A stretch of DNA of 64,000 bases from Bugula neritina. Its lineage: Eukaryota > Bryozoa > Gymnolaemata > Cheilostomatida > Bugulidae. This document shows, piece by piece, positions 32,275 through 45,934 of the stretch. The notes under the pieces are model-generated. The model worked only from the letters and a program-made list of their open reading frames with translations. It searched no databases and was not told where the DNA came from. Each line of letters starts with the position of its first letter. Position 1 is the stretch's first letter. The stretch is from the NCBI GenBank assembly GCA_964035545.1, contig OZ037768.1, forward strand, positions 21,202,700-21,266,699, in the 5' to 3' direction. The translations under genes and the position numbers were made by a program.

Positions 32275-34316
32275 ATAGACTTAGCTCTTTGAAAAACTAT
32301 AGTTGCCTGTTATTCTATATTCCTGCCCCTCCTCTCTCTCTCTATCTACTTGGAGGCTATGCTAAACACAAACCATTTTATATTTCTCGATGCTAGTGGT
32401 TTGCCGATTCTCTTATAATAGTATAGATTTGGTTCTATGGGTATCACAACTTCTGTGTCCCTGAAAGAGTGTAGAACTTATTATTTTCAAATATTATAGT
32501 CACATATTTCCACTGCTTTATATATACATTTATTTTCTGAAAATTATGATAACAGAAGCCTGTTCGTGACTCTATAAACGCTAAGCAAAAGAGTTATTAT
32601 AGCTACATAATATGTATTATATGATATTGGTTCCAAATCTTTGATCTATTGGTTTGATTTATCCATATTCAACTAGTGATTCAAATATAGTCATATTTAT
32701 ATTACTTTGTTATGTTTTGCTTTGTTATTACAAGTCTGTAGTAACAGTTACATATATTATGTAATATTATAGATCATATTGTTTAAATTATAAAGTTATC
32801 ATTTGGCTAGACCACTTTGTTCTATTTAATGCAACAAATTCCTGCTTCATTTGATAAAATTAATAAGAATAGAGTGGTATGATATTCATATATGCTAGCT
32901 GGTTCAAATCTAGCACTTACAAAGTAAAGCCTGAAAAAAACAAAAGACAGCTAGACAAAATGTGTGAGCTTTTCTAAACATAGTTCTGATTGGCGGCAGC
33001 AAAAATTAAATACAGGAGATTATTGGGGAACCATTATTATAGGCACAAAAACAAACAAGCAAAAGTAACTATATAGGAGAAAACTTTAAATACTATAAAG
33101 CAGTGCGTAGCAGTCCATTGTATAACTATAAAACTAAACTCTAGCTATGCAATATAGCAAACTGACTCAATTTTCCAAGAAAACAAATTAATATCAAGTA
33201 CTGGTTGAAAACCGCATGGTTAATAAATAATAATTAACTTGGCAGTACTTATTCATCAAATAACAACTGCCAAATATACAAATTTTTGTGAGAATTTAAT
33301 CTACAATTGCATAAAACAACTGATAGCATATTTACACCCCATGCAGAACTGCGTCTAGTGTTTTTATTGCAGCCATAGCGGAGATCAGCATTTGGAGTTT
33401 TCTTCCTGCTTCAAATAGACAGTATTATTCCATGAATCTCCAACTCTAGATGTTAAAAGTCTCATTTACTTTTACAGTAGTTACTCTCACATGTCTACCA
33501 TACATTCTATATACTCTAGTATGAAATGTAATCAAAAGTATACACTTGTGAAACCTTGTAAGTTCAGCACAAAAATATGTATAGTTTTCTTCAATACATC
33601 TTCATAATACTATTTTGCTCAACTATGATTATAACATATTATGATTGAGTGGTGCTGGTTGGACAAAAAGCTCGTTCTATATAGTGGTAGATATATACAG
33701 TCAGAATTGAAATTGTGGGGCCACCGACAAATAATTTTTGTTGCTATAGTAATTCATATTTTGCTCAATATTTATAAAGAAATACAATACAATATCCCAC
33801 CAATGGAAAGCTAAATAATATGTTCTTTGCAAGAATACATTATTAAATTCTCCCTGTGCTATCAATAAATAAAAAGTACAAGAATTATTATCTAACACAA
33901 TATAACCTGATTAAACTAACTAAAATATGTTTGCTTTTCATATGCTATAGTAAAATACTGCTTTTAAAATCTTCAAACTATGTTTTCTAAAAAAGCTATA
34001 TATTTATGCTTGCTCTGCATTTTCAAGCTAAAAACAAAAGCCAGTTTTTAAAAAATTTCTTTTTTTCTAAAAAAAGGTTAAGCTACATATAATTGATATA
34101 TTCAACAGCCCTTTTGGTTTGGTTGCAATTCAGAAGACCTAAACACGTGTGTGGCAACGTTACCAAGAAAGTGCTGTTTGAAATAGATTACCTTATTTTA
34201 TTCAACAAACTTTTCTAAGGTGTAGCTGGGGAAATTCTAAAGAGCTGAATTTGAAGTGACAGTCTTTATTCGACTATAGATTCAGCAACTTCAGTATTTA
34301 GTTCTACTTCTAGACA
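32275..34316. other. Intergenic region
   Basis: 3' untranslated sequence of the caspase gene and AT-rich spacer. No further gene seen. Confidence 0.6.
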
Positions 34317-35406
34317 ATGGCAAAGGGATATCGTTTTGTGATTCCTAAGCTGGTAGATCAGGTATGTATACATAATGTAGCATATGTAATGGTAGGCACA
34401 TATGGAATTGTTTTAAAGTTTAGTTTGAATTGAATTTTGAAATATCTGTGTGGAAATTTTGCACCTATAAGCAGCTCCGTGTTGGGGGTGAATGAGTACA
34501 GTAATTAGGGGTCTGAGTTTGGAGTTGGGGCTTCAAACTTTCAAACCTGAACATTAAACTGCTGAACTCAGTCACCTTCAACTGGGGGCTGCTTGTAGAA
34601 AAATGGTACGCTCATCCATGCACCTTGCCTCGTATACCATCATGGGAAAAAGAATGAAAAGTACGATAGGCTACTTTACACTCTTAACATGGTTACCATG
34701 GTTACACATGTACTCAGTAGATGTGCAATCAAGTGGCCTATTGCATATGGTGTCATACACATCATAGTAGTTGTTAGCATATTATTATAATTATTAGGTA
34801 TATGCAATATATATATAATTATATATATATAGTACTACTTATATATATTATATAGACCACTAATTATAATATTGTATTTATGACTGTTATATAAAATGTT
34901 GTATATAATAATAAAATACAATAATTCTTTTCAATTATAATAATGATTGCTAATTTTGAATTATATAAAGAATTTTATAGCCATGCATTCAATATGTATT
35001 TAATTTACATACGTATAGTGATTTTGGAATGCAAGAAAAAGTTATCAATTTTATATTAGTAATAATACTATCAACATATTCATTCAAACAAAAAGTTGTT
35101 AGAATATTGTTAATACTTCTGTAGCCACGTCGCTGCTGCTGTTACTGCCAGTGCTCCAGAATTGCCAAGGCAGCGGTGGCAAACACGAATAAAGAAGCTC
35201 TCAGACTTGAAGCATTACAGAAAGAAGTGAGCAGTATCTCTGATGCCATGCAGGAGAGTACGTCATCAGATAGTAGCTGGCAGAGTGATTCAACACACAG
35301 GAAGTCTCTTCTGAATGAAAGTAGTCTGCTACAAGGAGCTGTGGGTTCAGCTATACTCTGGTTGATTATGAAAGGATTCCACTTGGTACTGAAGGTGGTT
35401 TGGTAG
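34317..35406 (+). CDS. Small Cys-rich protein with hydrophobic C-terminus, two exons, not recognised
   Basis: Exon 1, 34317-34361, codes MAKGYRFVIPKLVDQ (phase 0, donor GTATGT). Exon 2, 35125-35406, runs from acceptor TTCTGTAG to TAG. The product is 108 residues. Right after the junction is a Cys cluster (RRCCCYCQCSR), the kind of basic-cysteine patch often palmitoylated. The middle has a short charged, possibly helical part and a Ser-rich stretch. The last 23 residues (GAVGSAILWLIMKGF...) are hydrophobic and would suit a C-terminal membrane anchor. AATAAA occurs at 35643-35648, about 240 bases after the stop. I do not recognise the family and assign no function. It is 2 kb downstream of the caspase gene on the same strand. 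Confidence 0.65.
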
Positions 35407-36558
35407 ACAAGAACTTATTTCTAACAGCTATTGTCAAATTCTTTACACTCATTTATATGAATTATAGTTGTATAGTAATGAGTATGAGAAAACTATATCA
35501 GCATGTATTTTTTCATCATTTATTGAATCGAAATTTATATTCAAAATGATGAACTTTAAGTAATGCAGTTATAAGTAAATTAGTAATTATCAGGTTTTCA
35601 TGCATTCTACTTGACAGATCTTATATGCTTTAAAGGCTGCAAAATAAAGCTGAAAATGTTTAAGTTGAATTCAATGGTTTGCATGAGATATCACAGTTTA
35701 GCAGAGTCAATATACTCTACCATCAGTATGAGACAACTGCCACAAGAGATGTTACACTTAGAATAAATCTCTTTCTTTATTATACATAGATTGATACAAA
35801 ACTATAATAACATTCTGTGTATCTTGTAAAACCCTAGCTGTCTGTGTTGATTATAAGTCTGTAATGAAAATGTCTTACATATAAAATAAACTAGGTTTTA
35901 GATTTAACAAGATTAGCTCAAAATACCTCTGCTGTAGTAAAACTATTTTATTGTATTCTGTTACAGTAAATATAATAAAATATATGATTTATGACTGGAA
36001 ATATAAAAAGATACAAAGAAAAACCGACAAGTTGGTGTATTACTGTACAGCAGTATAACATATATTCTGTGTTATCAGCAGGGGGCAGCTATCCTATAGG
36101 GGGTTCTAGGATACTAACTTGATTTGGGAGTAGCCCAAAGAATGTGAAAGAATGTGATTGCTTAAGAATCCAGTTTCTCTCCAGACATATTTTTACCAAA
36201 ATACAATTATTATCACAGTTGCAAAATAATATGTCATCCGTCCAGAGCTAACATGAAAGATATAATATAATTTGAAGATTTATCTAGAAGCTACTACTTG
36301 TAATATATATAACTATGGTACAGCTATATACAGACAAATTGTCTTATTATAAATAAAGTTGGCAAAATTCTTTACATTAACAAATTAATGGCAATCTCTT
36401 GGGCTCCATTAACGTGTAAAATATATAAATTTAGTGTGTAGAATGATTTTTACTAAAAATTACAAAAATAGTATAAATGAGGTGGGATTTGATATGAAAA
36501 TGGTTGTTGATAATTTGTTTTGAGCAATATTGAGTCGAATACCACACTCTGTACCCGG
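35407..36558. other. Intergenic region between convergent genes
   Basis: AT-rich. 3' ends of the small plus-strand gene and of the minus-strand DNTTIP1 gene; no other gene seen. Confidence 0.6.
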
Positions 36559-39500
36559 CTAGGAGATGCCAAGTCTATCCGAGGTTAAATTCATCATTAA
36601 ATTTGGGTTTCCAACCATTGGACTGTTTGCTGATTTGATTGAGCTAGTTTGAGCTGTAGCAGCGTTCATTGGGGAGGCGTAGTAATCTTCAGCAGAACCG
36701 AATGGAGAGACAGCTGGCTCCTCTTGCTCCTCGCTGGAAAGAAGTTCCATCTCTTCAGTATTAGCAGGTGAATTCTGTAAAGATATCACTAGAATATCAG
36801 TAGCAGGTTTCCATGTGATAACTTAAACTGATTGACTATAGCTGGAACTGCGATCTTCTGTCACTTTAATCTGAATTTCAAAATAGAAAATATCAAGAAA
36901 GTGCTTGTGACTGATATAATGATAGCCAAAGCACAACTGAATAATATTTGAGCAAATTAAATTAGATATCCACTAAAGGTTCGTCGGGAGGAAGGGGGGG
37001 GACTCTAACGACCCATTATATTATACCATTTCAAATTTGATGTAATTTTTTAGTTAATCGCCTTAGGATTAAATACAAAAATATAGTAATAGTCCCTGAA
37101 GCTAATATTTTGCATTAAACTCTTTGGAGTGGAGAAACTCAGCAAATGAAACTGGACAGTAAAAGTGAACCTGACTGAACACAATAATTATTTGTACACA
37201 CAAAAATGAACAGTAAATATCTAAAACAGTTTATCACGTTATATCATTACAAAGTAACAACTGGCTGGTTAAAAAGATTCCGTAACAAAACATATCAAAA
37301 GCAAAGCTAAATCGTCTTGTTTTGAATGCAGCGACGTGCAGACTTGGTGGCTGAAACTGAGGCATATAAAGAAAATTATTGCCATTAACATCACAGAGGT
37401 CGGCGGCAGCGTGATAAACTTACCACACCCAGTTTGCTGTCGGACAGGGACTTCCTGCTGCTAGCTACACTCTTAAATGGTAGATTCTTATCAGAGTCTC
37501 CGTCATACTGTTCCTATAATACGGGACGATAATGAGCAACAGCTTAGAGATGAGACCAACTTCTGGAGAATTTAATTTCACTAAAAACTTATGAAAAATA
37601 AAGCTTCCTGGATCCAAATCAATGAACAAATAAGCAGGATTTTGGCCAAAAAAATGTCTTTTGTTATAAAAAATTTCCTTTAGTATTGTGTTACACACAG
37701 GAACTCATACAGAGACAGCTCCTGTGGTAACTCAGTTAGGTGCACGGACCTGATGAACTAAGGTAGAGACGGGTTTCAATTTGGCACTCTTTGAAGAGGG
37801 AGGCGTGGATGTTGGGGCAGACAGACTGTTGGCACTCTCCAGTATTGCATACATCTGCGCTTTCACCTTCTCCAGCATCCATTTTGGAATGACGAATCCT
37901 TTCAGGTGGATCGGTTCGTGTGTATTTCTATAAATAGAGATGTAAGGATTACACACAAGAAAACAAGTAACTACTCAGTGTATATAGCCAGCTGTAGTAG
38001 GGGGAAAATTGGAGGGCAGGAGGGGGGTATAGGAGACGTACCTGTACTCGTGAGATTGAGCTAGATCTACTATGTCTTCAAATACCATCATGTATGCCTT
38101 GCCACCAGTTAAATTCATCTTGTGTTGTTCGTAGAGCCACATCTTGTCCTCACTGTCACCGTTGTACTGTAAGATATACTATGAAGTATAGTACACAGAT
38201 ATACTATGAAGTAGAGTATACAGATATACTATGAAGTATAGTATACAGATATACTATGAAGTATAATATACAGATATACTATGAAGTATAATATACAGAT
38301 ATACTATGAAGTAGAGTATACAGATATACTATGAAGTAGAGTATACAGATATACTATGAAGTAGAGTATACAGATATACTATGAAGTAGAGTATACAGAT
38401 ATACTATGAAGTAGAGTATACAGATATACTATGAAGTAGAATATACAGATATACTATGAAGTAGAGTATACAGATATACTATGAAGTAGAGTATACAGAT
38501 ATACTATGAAGTAGAATATACAGATATACTATGAAGTATAGTATACAGATATACTATGAAGTAGAGTATACAGATATACTATGAAGTAGAGTATACAGAT
38601 ATACTATGAAGTAGAGTATACAGATATACTATGAAGTAGAGTATACAGATATACTATGAAGTAGAATATACAGATATACTATGAAGTATAGTATACAGAT
38701 ATACTATGAAGTATAATATACAGATATACTATGAAGTATAATATACAGATATACTATGAAGTAGAGTATACAGATATACTATAAATACCTTGAATAACTC
38801 TGGATGTTTGAAGTATATTCTACCACGAGTATTCCCAAGGCCGAGAGCTCTACAACATCAACATGATATCAACTATACAACACACCATTGAGCTCACACA
38901 CCAATTGCTCACCCAATCAAACTCCTCAAATTTACAAAACTTCCGCCAATCTTTTCTTTTGTATAATTGTGTATGACAATGTTACATATAGCACAGTACA
39001 TAAGGTCCAAGAGCTCATATATTTTTAGGGAGTATAATAGTGGTATTAATTAATATTGCACGAGTTATGACATAACCCTAGTTTGAAGACTGGGAGACAG
39101 CAAGCTAAGTTCAAGACTACAGCATTATAAAAACATAGTCTCCTCTATCTCCAGAGCTGCTGGTGTTAATATTAACAGAGCAGTATGCTGCCCTTCGTAC
39201 CATCAGCCTGGCAGCATACTGTCCACCATATCTGGCGTTGAAACACTCACTTGTTGGCTTTTGATCCCATTATAAACTCAGTTCCAGTAGTGAAGCGCAT
39301 GGGGTTCCACCTTGGTCCTTCTCGTCTCACAGCGTCGGGCTTGGTTAACCCTGACGGACCTAGAGATCCCTTTTTTCGACCTTTTTTCTACAAAAAAACA
39401 GTGAGCCGCATTTATTTTTATTGTATATAATTATAATAAATAAAACACATTTTAGCATAAAAAGTACTTTAATTAATCAGAAAGATGATAGTATACATGT

Positions 39501-42500
39501 GGATACCCACTAATTAACTGTTTAACTATTCCTTAGCATAAAATAAATACTTTCCTGCTATCTTGCAGTATAAAAATATTACATTTTTTCACAGCTTTTG
39601 ACATTGAATTTTATTGAATATCTATATTCATGCAATAAAAAAGAAAACCCACCATGAAACGGTGTACAACCTTACTCATGAAGTAAGCTAAAGGTATAGC
39701 TGTTAATTTTTCAAATAAAACCCCAAAAATTGTGAGCTTCAAACAAAGTCATTAAGCATGTAGAAATCACCCAAACTGAGAAAAAGGAAGTGGCTGGAAA
39801 CTCAATGGCACAGCTGGAACACCTGGTAGCAGCTGTGAGATGTATCCAACATAATGTCAAGCTAAGACCAGTTCTAAAAGACTGGCAAACACAGCAGCCG
39901 TAGTTAACTTACCCGCCCCTTTTTATATGAACTTCCTTCCGACTCTGTATCAGATGGAGCTGGTCTTTTTAACTTTGCAAATGGCAACTGTAAGACGAAT
40001 AGAGCACACATTATATAGTACAGCAAAACAATTCCATATACACACACAACAGTGTGCATGTGATAATACACACATTGTATGACAATGTTAAGTATAGCAC
40101 AGAGCATAGAGGATGAGTCAGAATTTATGATCTTTTCACTGACATAACCTTGTAAGTTTAGCATACAAATAGGTATAGATTTCTTTAATAAAACTATTTT
40201 GCTCAACTATGACTATAACATATGAATGGATGATCGTCACATAAAGAATTCCTTCTATCTATTGGTGATTATATGTTGGTGTGACCAGGTCACAAACTCT
40301 ATAGGGCAAACAGAGTGCAAACAACAGAAAGAGAAATGCTGTACCTTAGAGTTGGGTATTTCACTAGTAGTACTCGTGACGTCTGACATGTTATCAGGCA
40401 TGAGAGGTAGATTAGGAGTTTCTGTGTCGGACCTAGACGAACTGGTATATACACTGCCCACCTGCAAGCACATGTCACAGTGACACACGGTGAGAGTTAT
40501 GTTCCCCTAGGGCAATGTATATGAAAAAGCATTCAACAAAATCAATCATATTGACGATGAAAATATTTTCTAAATTAAACTAATAATATAACAGTACAAC
40601 TGACAGCCCTAGGTAGTGAGGCTTTCATTAGTGACTGTTAGTACTTTGACTAACTATTAGTAACTTAACTATTAGTACTTTGACTAACTATTAGTAACTT
40701 AACTATTAGTACTTTGACCAACTATTAGCAACTTAACTATTGGTACTTTGACTCTTAGTAACTTGAATAAGTACTAGTAACTTGACTAACAATTAGTAAC
40801 ATTACTGTGTGAAAATGAGAACTTTGAAAAGTGGATTTGACCAACTACAACAAATAACTAGAAAGACGTGATCAGCTATTCATCAGCATGACAGTGAGGC
40901 TGGCGTATCCATGACAACATGTCAACAAATGCACACACAGCTGACTAACCTCTTCCAGTATATCTCCACAGACTCTGGAGATGAGTTCTTGGTCTAGACT
41001 GGATCCACCATTGTTATATCTAATATTGTCTACTGCCGGCTCGAAATATCCCTTTATATACTTGTCTAAGACGGCTCGCATTTCAGTGTTTATCTGGTTC
41101 TGCAAAGTCCGCCTCAAAATATCTAAGGACCGGTTAGCTCCGACTATACTAAGACTACAAAAAGACATACAGTCTATAGTGACAGGGTGGGTGACATACC
41201 CTCCCTAACTTAGCAAAAATTAACTATGGAATCATGCTAAAAGTGTTCAGATTTGTCTCTCCTTCAACAATGGAAATGTGGTTACTGAATGTGAATGCAA
41301 ATGAGTTCTCAACTTGTAAATTTAATGTGTAGTATAGAAGGAAACAGAAAAATGTAGATATCAACGACTGCAGTGGAAAGCAAGGACACTTACTTTGACG
41401 TCTGAAAGGATATAGACCTAGTTCTGTGCATTGATTGATACGAAGTGAAGTTTGTGAGGTTCTGCAGCCTTTGATTGAAGACGCCGTCCTGCAAGTTGGA
41501 GAATTATATCACAGCATAGCATAGTGTGTTATATACCGTATTATTATAGCATATTTTATTATATTACAACATACTGAGCATAGCATAGTGTATTCTATTA
41601 TAGTATATATTAGTATGTGACAGCATAGCATATGTTATATATATCGTACCATTATAGCATATTTATGGTCCTATGGATATTATGGTAACTAGTCAATATT
41701 CCGAAGACCCATTGCTCTTAATGTGGTTGTTTAATAAAATGAAATGTTATTGGTTTTTTTTGTAGGCCTATATGTATTGTATTGCAATTGGTCAAAATAC
41801 TAACATAATGTTCTCACTTGAACAATCATTTGCCAGTGCTTTATTTTCATTTTCAAGCTTTTCATTTTTTGCATTACCGTCCAGAAAAAATTATATAACT
41901 TGAGATTAAATATTCCGAATAACTTCCAAATTGCATTAAGCTCAGCATATGCAAGCAATTGTGATGGCAAAGAAAGTTTTATTTATAAATTCTCATTAAT
42001 AAAAAAATCATAAAAAAGCTGTGCAATAGTATCAATGATTTTAAAAGCTATTCTACTTCTATTGTAATAATATAATATTATGGTGTAATTTGAATAACAA
42101 CTTGTTTCAGGTAGTTCGTACTAGGCAAATATTTCCGGAATGATGAATCTTCGAAGCTATGGGCCAGACATTATAGCATAGCAAAGCAAAACATAGCATA
42201 TTACCATATACCATATATAATAAATTATCTTACAGTAGAACATAGCTTATCATATAGCATATGACAATAGATTATATACATATACATACTATACTACATA
42301 TACTACACTGTGATACACACTATACTACATATACTATATTACATATATCACATATACTACATACACTAAGGTGTATAGAGGTGTATGTATAGAAGCAGTA
42401 CTTACTGGGTGTGACTCCCTGGATCTGCTGCTAGTGTCTGCTGCCTCCATCATTAAACTTTGCTCTCTGCTGACAGCGTTCCTCGCAGAGTCTCTGTTCA

Positions 42501-45123
42501 GTATGACCAGTTCAGAGCTGGCTATGTTGGCCAGTATCTTCAGCTGTTGGATAAAACACCAGCAAAATGTGCATCTATTCCACTACACAGCAAGCATGCA
42601 AACTGCAACGTCTCCAAGCACCTACCCCTTTATAAATGTTTTCATCTTTGGACTTGTGGATTGGAAACAATCCCCCCCCCCCCCCTTAAATTGTGAAGAC
42701 ATAATTATATAACAGGTACTGTATTTGCATTCCAGGGCATTATTATGTCCCAGTGTTCTGTTACAGCTGAAAGGCTACAAGTTACGTAATTATAGGATTA
42801 CTTGTACTGACATTCTATTGTGTGTGATTCTACCAAGAGCTAGGGTACAAAAGTGGCAGGGCTCACAAAAGGCCTAATAGTAGCTTAACAGTAGCAAGTT
42901 GACTGCCAGGTGGTGATGGTGCAGCAATCAACTTATAATTACTGCATGCATGCAGAAATACCAGAAACCATCAATTTGGAAAACAATTTTATTTAATCCT
43001 AAAATTCTTTCAATTCTGCTGAGAAGAGAGATGACTGGGACAGTGTCCAAAGCAAAAGGGGGGCATAGCTGAGAACTAGAGTTACCTCGTGGTGAGGGGA
43101 GGGGTCGGGTACCATATCTGCACTCAGCATGTTGTTGTAAGAAGGGTACAGGCTATTACTGTCGTTGCCGCCGTTGTACACGCTGACAGGTGGTATAGAG
43201 AGTTGTGAGGGAAGCTGAAGGTGCTGCCGTCTGCTGCCAGAGGTAGATCTGGGCGACGGAACATTCCTAGGACTAGCTAGTCTAACGCCGCTGCCTGAAA
43301 CTGGCTGCTGCGTGGTGTGCACACCCAGACTGTGCAGCATGGCCTGCTCATTCGCTGCCAACACTGCTGCATGCTGTTCTTGCTGCTGGGCTGCCTGATC
43401 AAAATAACAACAAAATAACTGCAATTTGTGTGAACATGAGTTTATATAAGTGAAGTCATTTTACTTTATTTAGTAAGTTAGGACCAAAAATTAAAGTTTG
43501 TTCAAAGTCATGGAAGTATACCATATGGGGTAATTTAATGGGCTGATTCTAAATATGTGTAGGTAAAAAGGCTGGGATGGGGTCCTGCGACATTAAAGTG
43601 CAATAGCATTATCATATGAGCTAAATATATATACTTGAATTGTGATGAAAAAAATCATCACAGCTTGACATCCAAATTTACTAAAAATAATCAGGAAGAA
43701 ACATAGGAAATCAAGCACAATTAGAAAAAAACTTGATTATTTACTTGTATTTGTTAATATTTTATTAGTTTAGGGCAAAAACCAATACAAATTAGCAGCT
43801 AAATGTGAAAAATAGCTAACAACTAGAGATTATAAATGAAGTGAAATGACCCAAGTAAAGGAAGAGCAGGTAAAATGCAGTCATATCACAATGCTGTCAG
43901 GTATCACACTTACCTGCAAGTACTGCATGTGCTGCATGGCAGCTAGTTGAAGCACGGCAGCGGAATCGGTTGAGTCACTCACAGTGGGCGTGGGTGTGGA
44001 GTGGTTGAAGGAGCTGAGAGGGATAGACAGAGTGTTAGGAGAGGCTGCGTAGTTAGCGGGGTGGGGCCGCAGCACCTTCAACAGCTCGGGCTGCAGGGTT
44101 GCAGGCTAAAATAACATCAGCTATATTTCATATCTTACATACTAGTCTAGAATATAGGTATATGGATGCTAAACAGAATAAACTAAAATGGTAGAATAGC
44201 CAAAAAAGTTAAATATTGCATCTCAGAGACAGTAAAAAAATCATCAAATTTTTTCGATTTATTTTACAGCATACTAATCAATAATACATTTAGCCATGAT
44301 AGACAGTAGAGTTGGTATAAATCATTTGGTATATGAAAGAAGGGAAGAGGAACACTTACAGGAAATACTTGAGCCCTGGGAGGAGTCATACTGAAGGACT
44401 CCCTGCTGGTCGGTCTGTCAATGGTAAGTAGTCCATGATGAGCCGGAGAGCCCGTGGAGTGAGTTGAGCCCAGCAAGTGTGGCGAGGGTGTGCCGTGTAT
44501 TCTGAGCTGTGGGGAGGCAGCCACGTGGCCTAGCAGCTGTAGCCCTAAGAACATAAAAGGCAGCATGTAACATTCTATAATCTGAATATAATCAGTACAC
44601 TACCAAAGCATAAAAAGGTAGAACAGTAAATTAGCATAAAAAATCTTCAAAGTTAGTTAGTAGTAATGTGGCTATATATCTAGAGGCTATACATCTACGG
44701 GGCTATACATCTACGGGGCTATACATCTACGGGGCTATACATCTACGGGGCTATACATCTACGGGGCTATACATCAAGTGGACTAAATAACTGGAGGGCC
44801 ATTTAGTTGGTCACCACATGGCAGAAGGCCATGCAGTAAAGGCATCAAGAGGAATGCTCAGTTCCGGAAAACGAAGCTGCTATGCATGGAATCATTTTCA
44901 CTTTGTACCCACCTGGTGACAGCCTGTGGTCTGATATATTCATATGAGCTGGGGGTGGGGTGTTCATGTTGCCAGCACCACTAGAATTATGCACTTGGAT
45001 ATGAGGTGGGGGCGGGGTGTGACCCAGCCTACTCAAGTGAGCTGGAGGTGGAGTCAATGCAGAGTTATACTGACTCATCCGTATGAACTGTCTGTAGATC
45101 TCAATAAACTGCTTCAGAGATTT
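36559..45123 (-). CDS. DNTTIP1: DNTTIP1 (TdIF1) orthologue, 15 coding exons
   Basis: Exons, 5' to 3': 45123-44913, 44544-44360, 44105-43914, 43394-43086, 42543-42406, 41488-41394, 41148-40950, 40461-40345, 39987-39913, 39387-39251, 38849-38789, 38166-38042, 37927-37750, 37507-37424, 36774-36559. Phases agree throughout (773 codons and stop). Exons 6-7 hold the dimerisation region (LDILRRTLQNQINTEM, LDKYIKGYF); exon 10 an AT-hook-like KKGRKKGS and REGPRWNP; exons 10-13 the DNA-binding fold (MGSKANKALGLGNTRGRIY, WLYEQHKMNLTGGKAY, FVIPKWMLEKV). In vertebrates DNTTIP1 (about 330 residues) dimerises in the nuclear MiDAC HDAC1/2 complex. Here about 350 Pro/Ser/Gln-rich residues precede the conserved part (exons 1-5). 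A first exon is not secure: a 17-nt ATG exon (MADAE) at 45918-45934 has a good donor but the wrong phase for 45123. Exon 13 can also read through its weak donor (GTCCGT) to a stop at 37732. Confidence 0.85.
38171..38782. repeat. 25-bp minisatellite, about 24 copies, in a DNTTIP1 intron
   Basis: Unit AGATATACTATGAAGTAGAG plus TATAC, with variants TATAG and TATAA at one position. It fills nearly the whole intron between exons 11 and 12 (intron 38167-38788). Confidence 0.95.
40638..40800. repeat. Degenerate tandem repeat of about 34 bp in a DNTTIP1 intron
   Basis: Repeats of TAGTACTTTGACTAACTATT followed by AGTAACTTAACTAT, increasingly degenerate to the right. Confidence 0.75.
44685..44775. repeat. 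16-bp tandem repeat in a DNTTIP1 intron
   Basis: Unit GGCTATACATCTACGG, about five copies. Confidence 0.85.
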
Positions 45124-45917
45124 CTACAAAGTAAAAAAGTTAGACATGAAAATGTCTGACAAAAGAGTTTTTGTTTTTCAGATATTCACTTTGACTCTTT
45201 CTACTGCATGTTTTTCCAACAGAAAAGCCTAATGACTAAAATTTGAGTAAAAGAAACTTGAATAGTTACTGCTGTCTTTTAGTTTCAATACCGGTACTAA
45301 TAGTGATACTAGTCTAATAGTAATAGTACTATTAAGCCATTTGTATAATTATCAACTGTTATATTAGGCTACTGCAAGTGCAATGCCTACTGTGTCTGTT
45401 ACACTTACTGTTAGTTGGTATTGAACTCAAACTTAAAGCTAATGTCAGTGTCTATGTTACTGTTAGTGTTACTCACTTACTGTTACTGTTAGTCATAACA
45501 ATCACAATAAGTATAACTGTTGGCTAACTCAATATGAATATGAATGACCGTAACTGTAAATGTTAGTGTAACTGTAAGTCATAAGTTTAAGTCTAAGTCT
45601 TAGAGTTTCACTTTCCAGTTACACTTACTGTTAGTCTTAAGCTTATTCTTACTCTCTTAGTCTAACAGTAACTGTAAGAGTAACAGTAACCCAGCAGGGC
45701 AACACTAACAGTAACTCTAAGCTTAACTCTAATCCATCAAAAACGAGCAAATTAGGAAGTCCAATGTGGATACAAATTGCATCTTTTGCACTTCAAATTT
45801 CAACACAACGTGCATGCGTCAAAATAAAAAACTTTGCATTAAAAATTACTGAAATACCTGAGCTTATTTCTGCAAGAAGCACGATGTTTTGGTTTTAGCA
45901 ATTTGCAACGAGCTTAC
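45124..45917. other. Intron or 5' region of DNTTIP1 with degenerate GTTACT/AGTAAC repeats
   Basis: From about 45280 to 45720 the sequence is full of irregular GTTACTGTTAGT and AACTGTAAG motifs. No exon with the right phase was found here. Confidence 0.5.
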
Positions 45918-45934
45918 AGTTCTGCGTCCGCCAT
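45918..45934 (-). CDS. Candidate first coding exon of DNTTIP1 (MADAE), unproven
   Basis: ATGGCGGACGCAGAACT followed by GTAAGC on the minus strand: a start codon in fair context with a strong donor. Joining straight to the exon at 45123 breaks the frame, so an unseen exon would be needed. It may be a different transcript. Confidence 0.3.

Noticed and set aside
38171-38782. CRISPR-like array
   Set aside because: The copies are contiguous 25-bp units without unique spacers, in a eukaryotic intron: a minisatellite.
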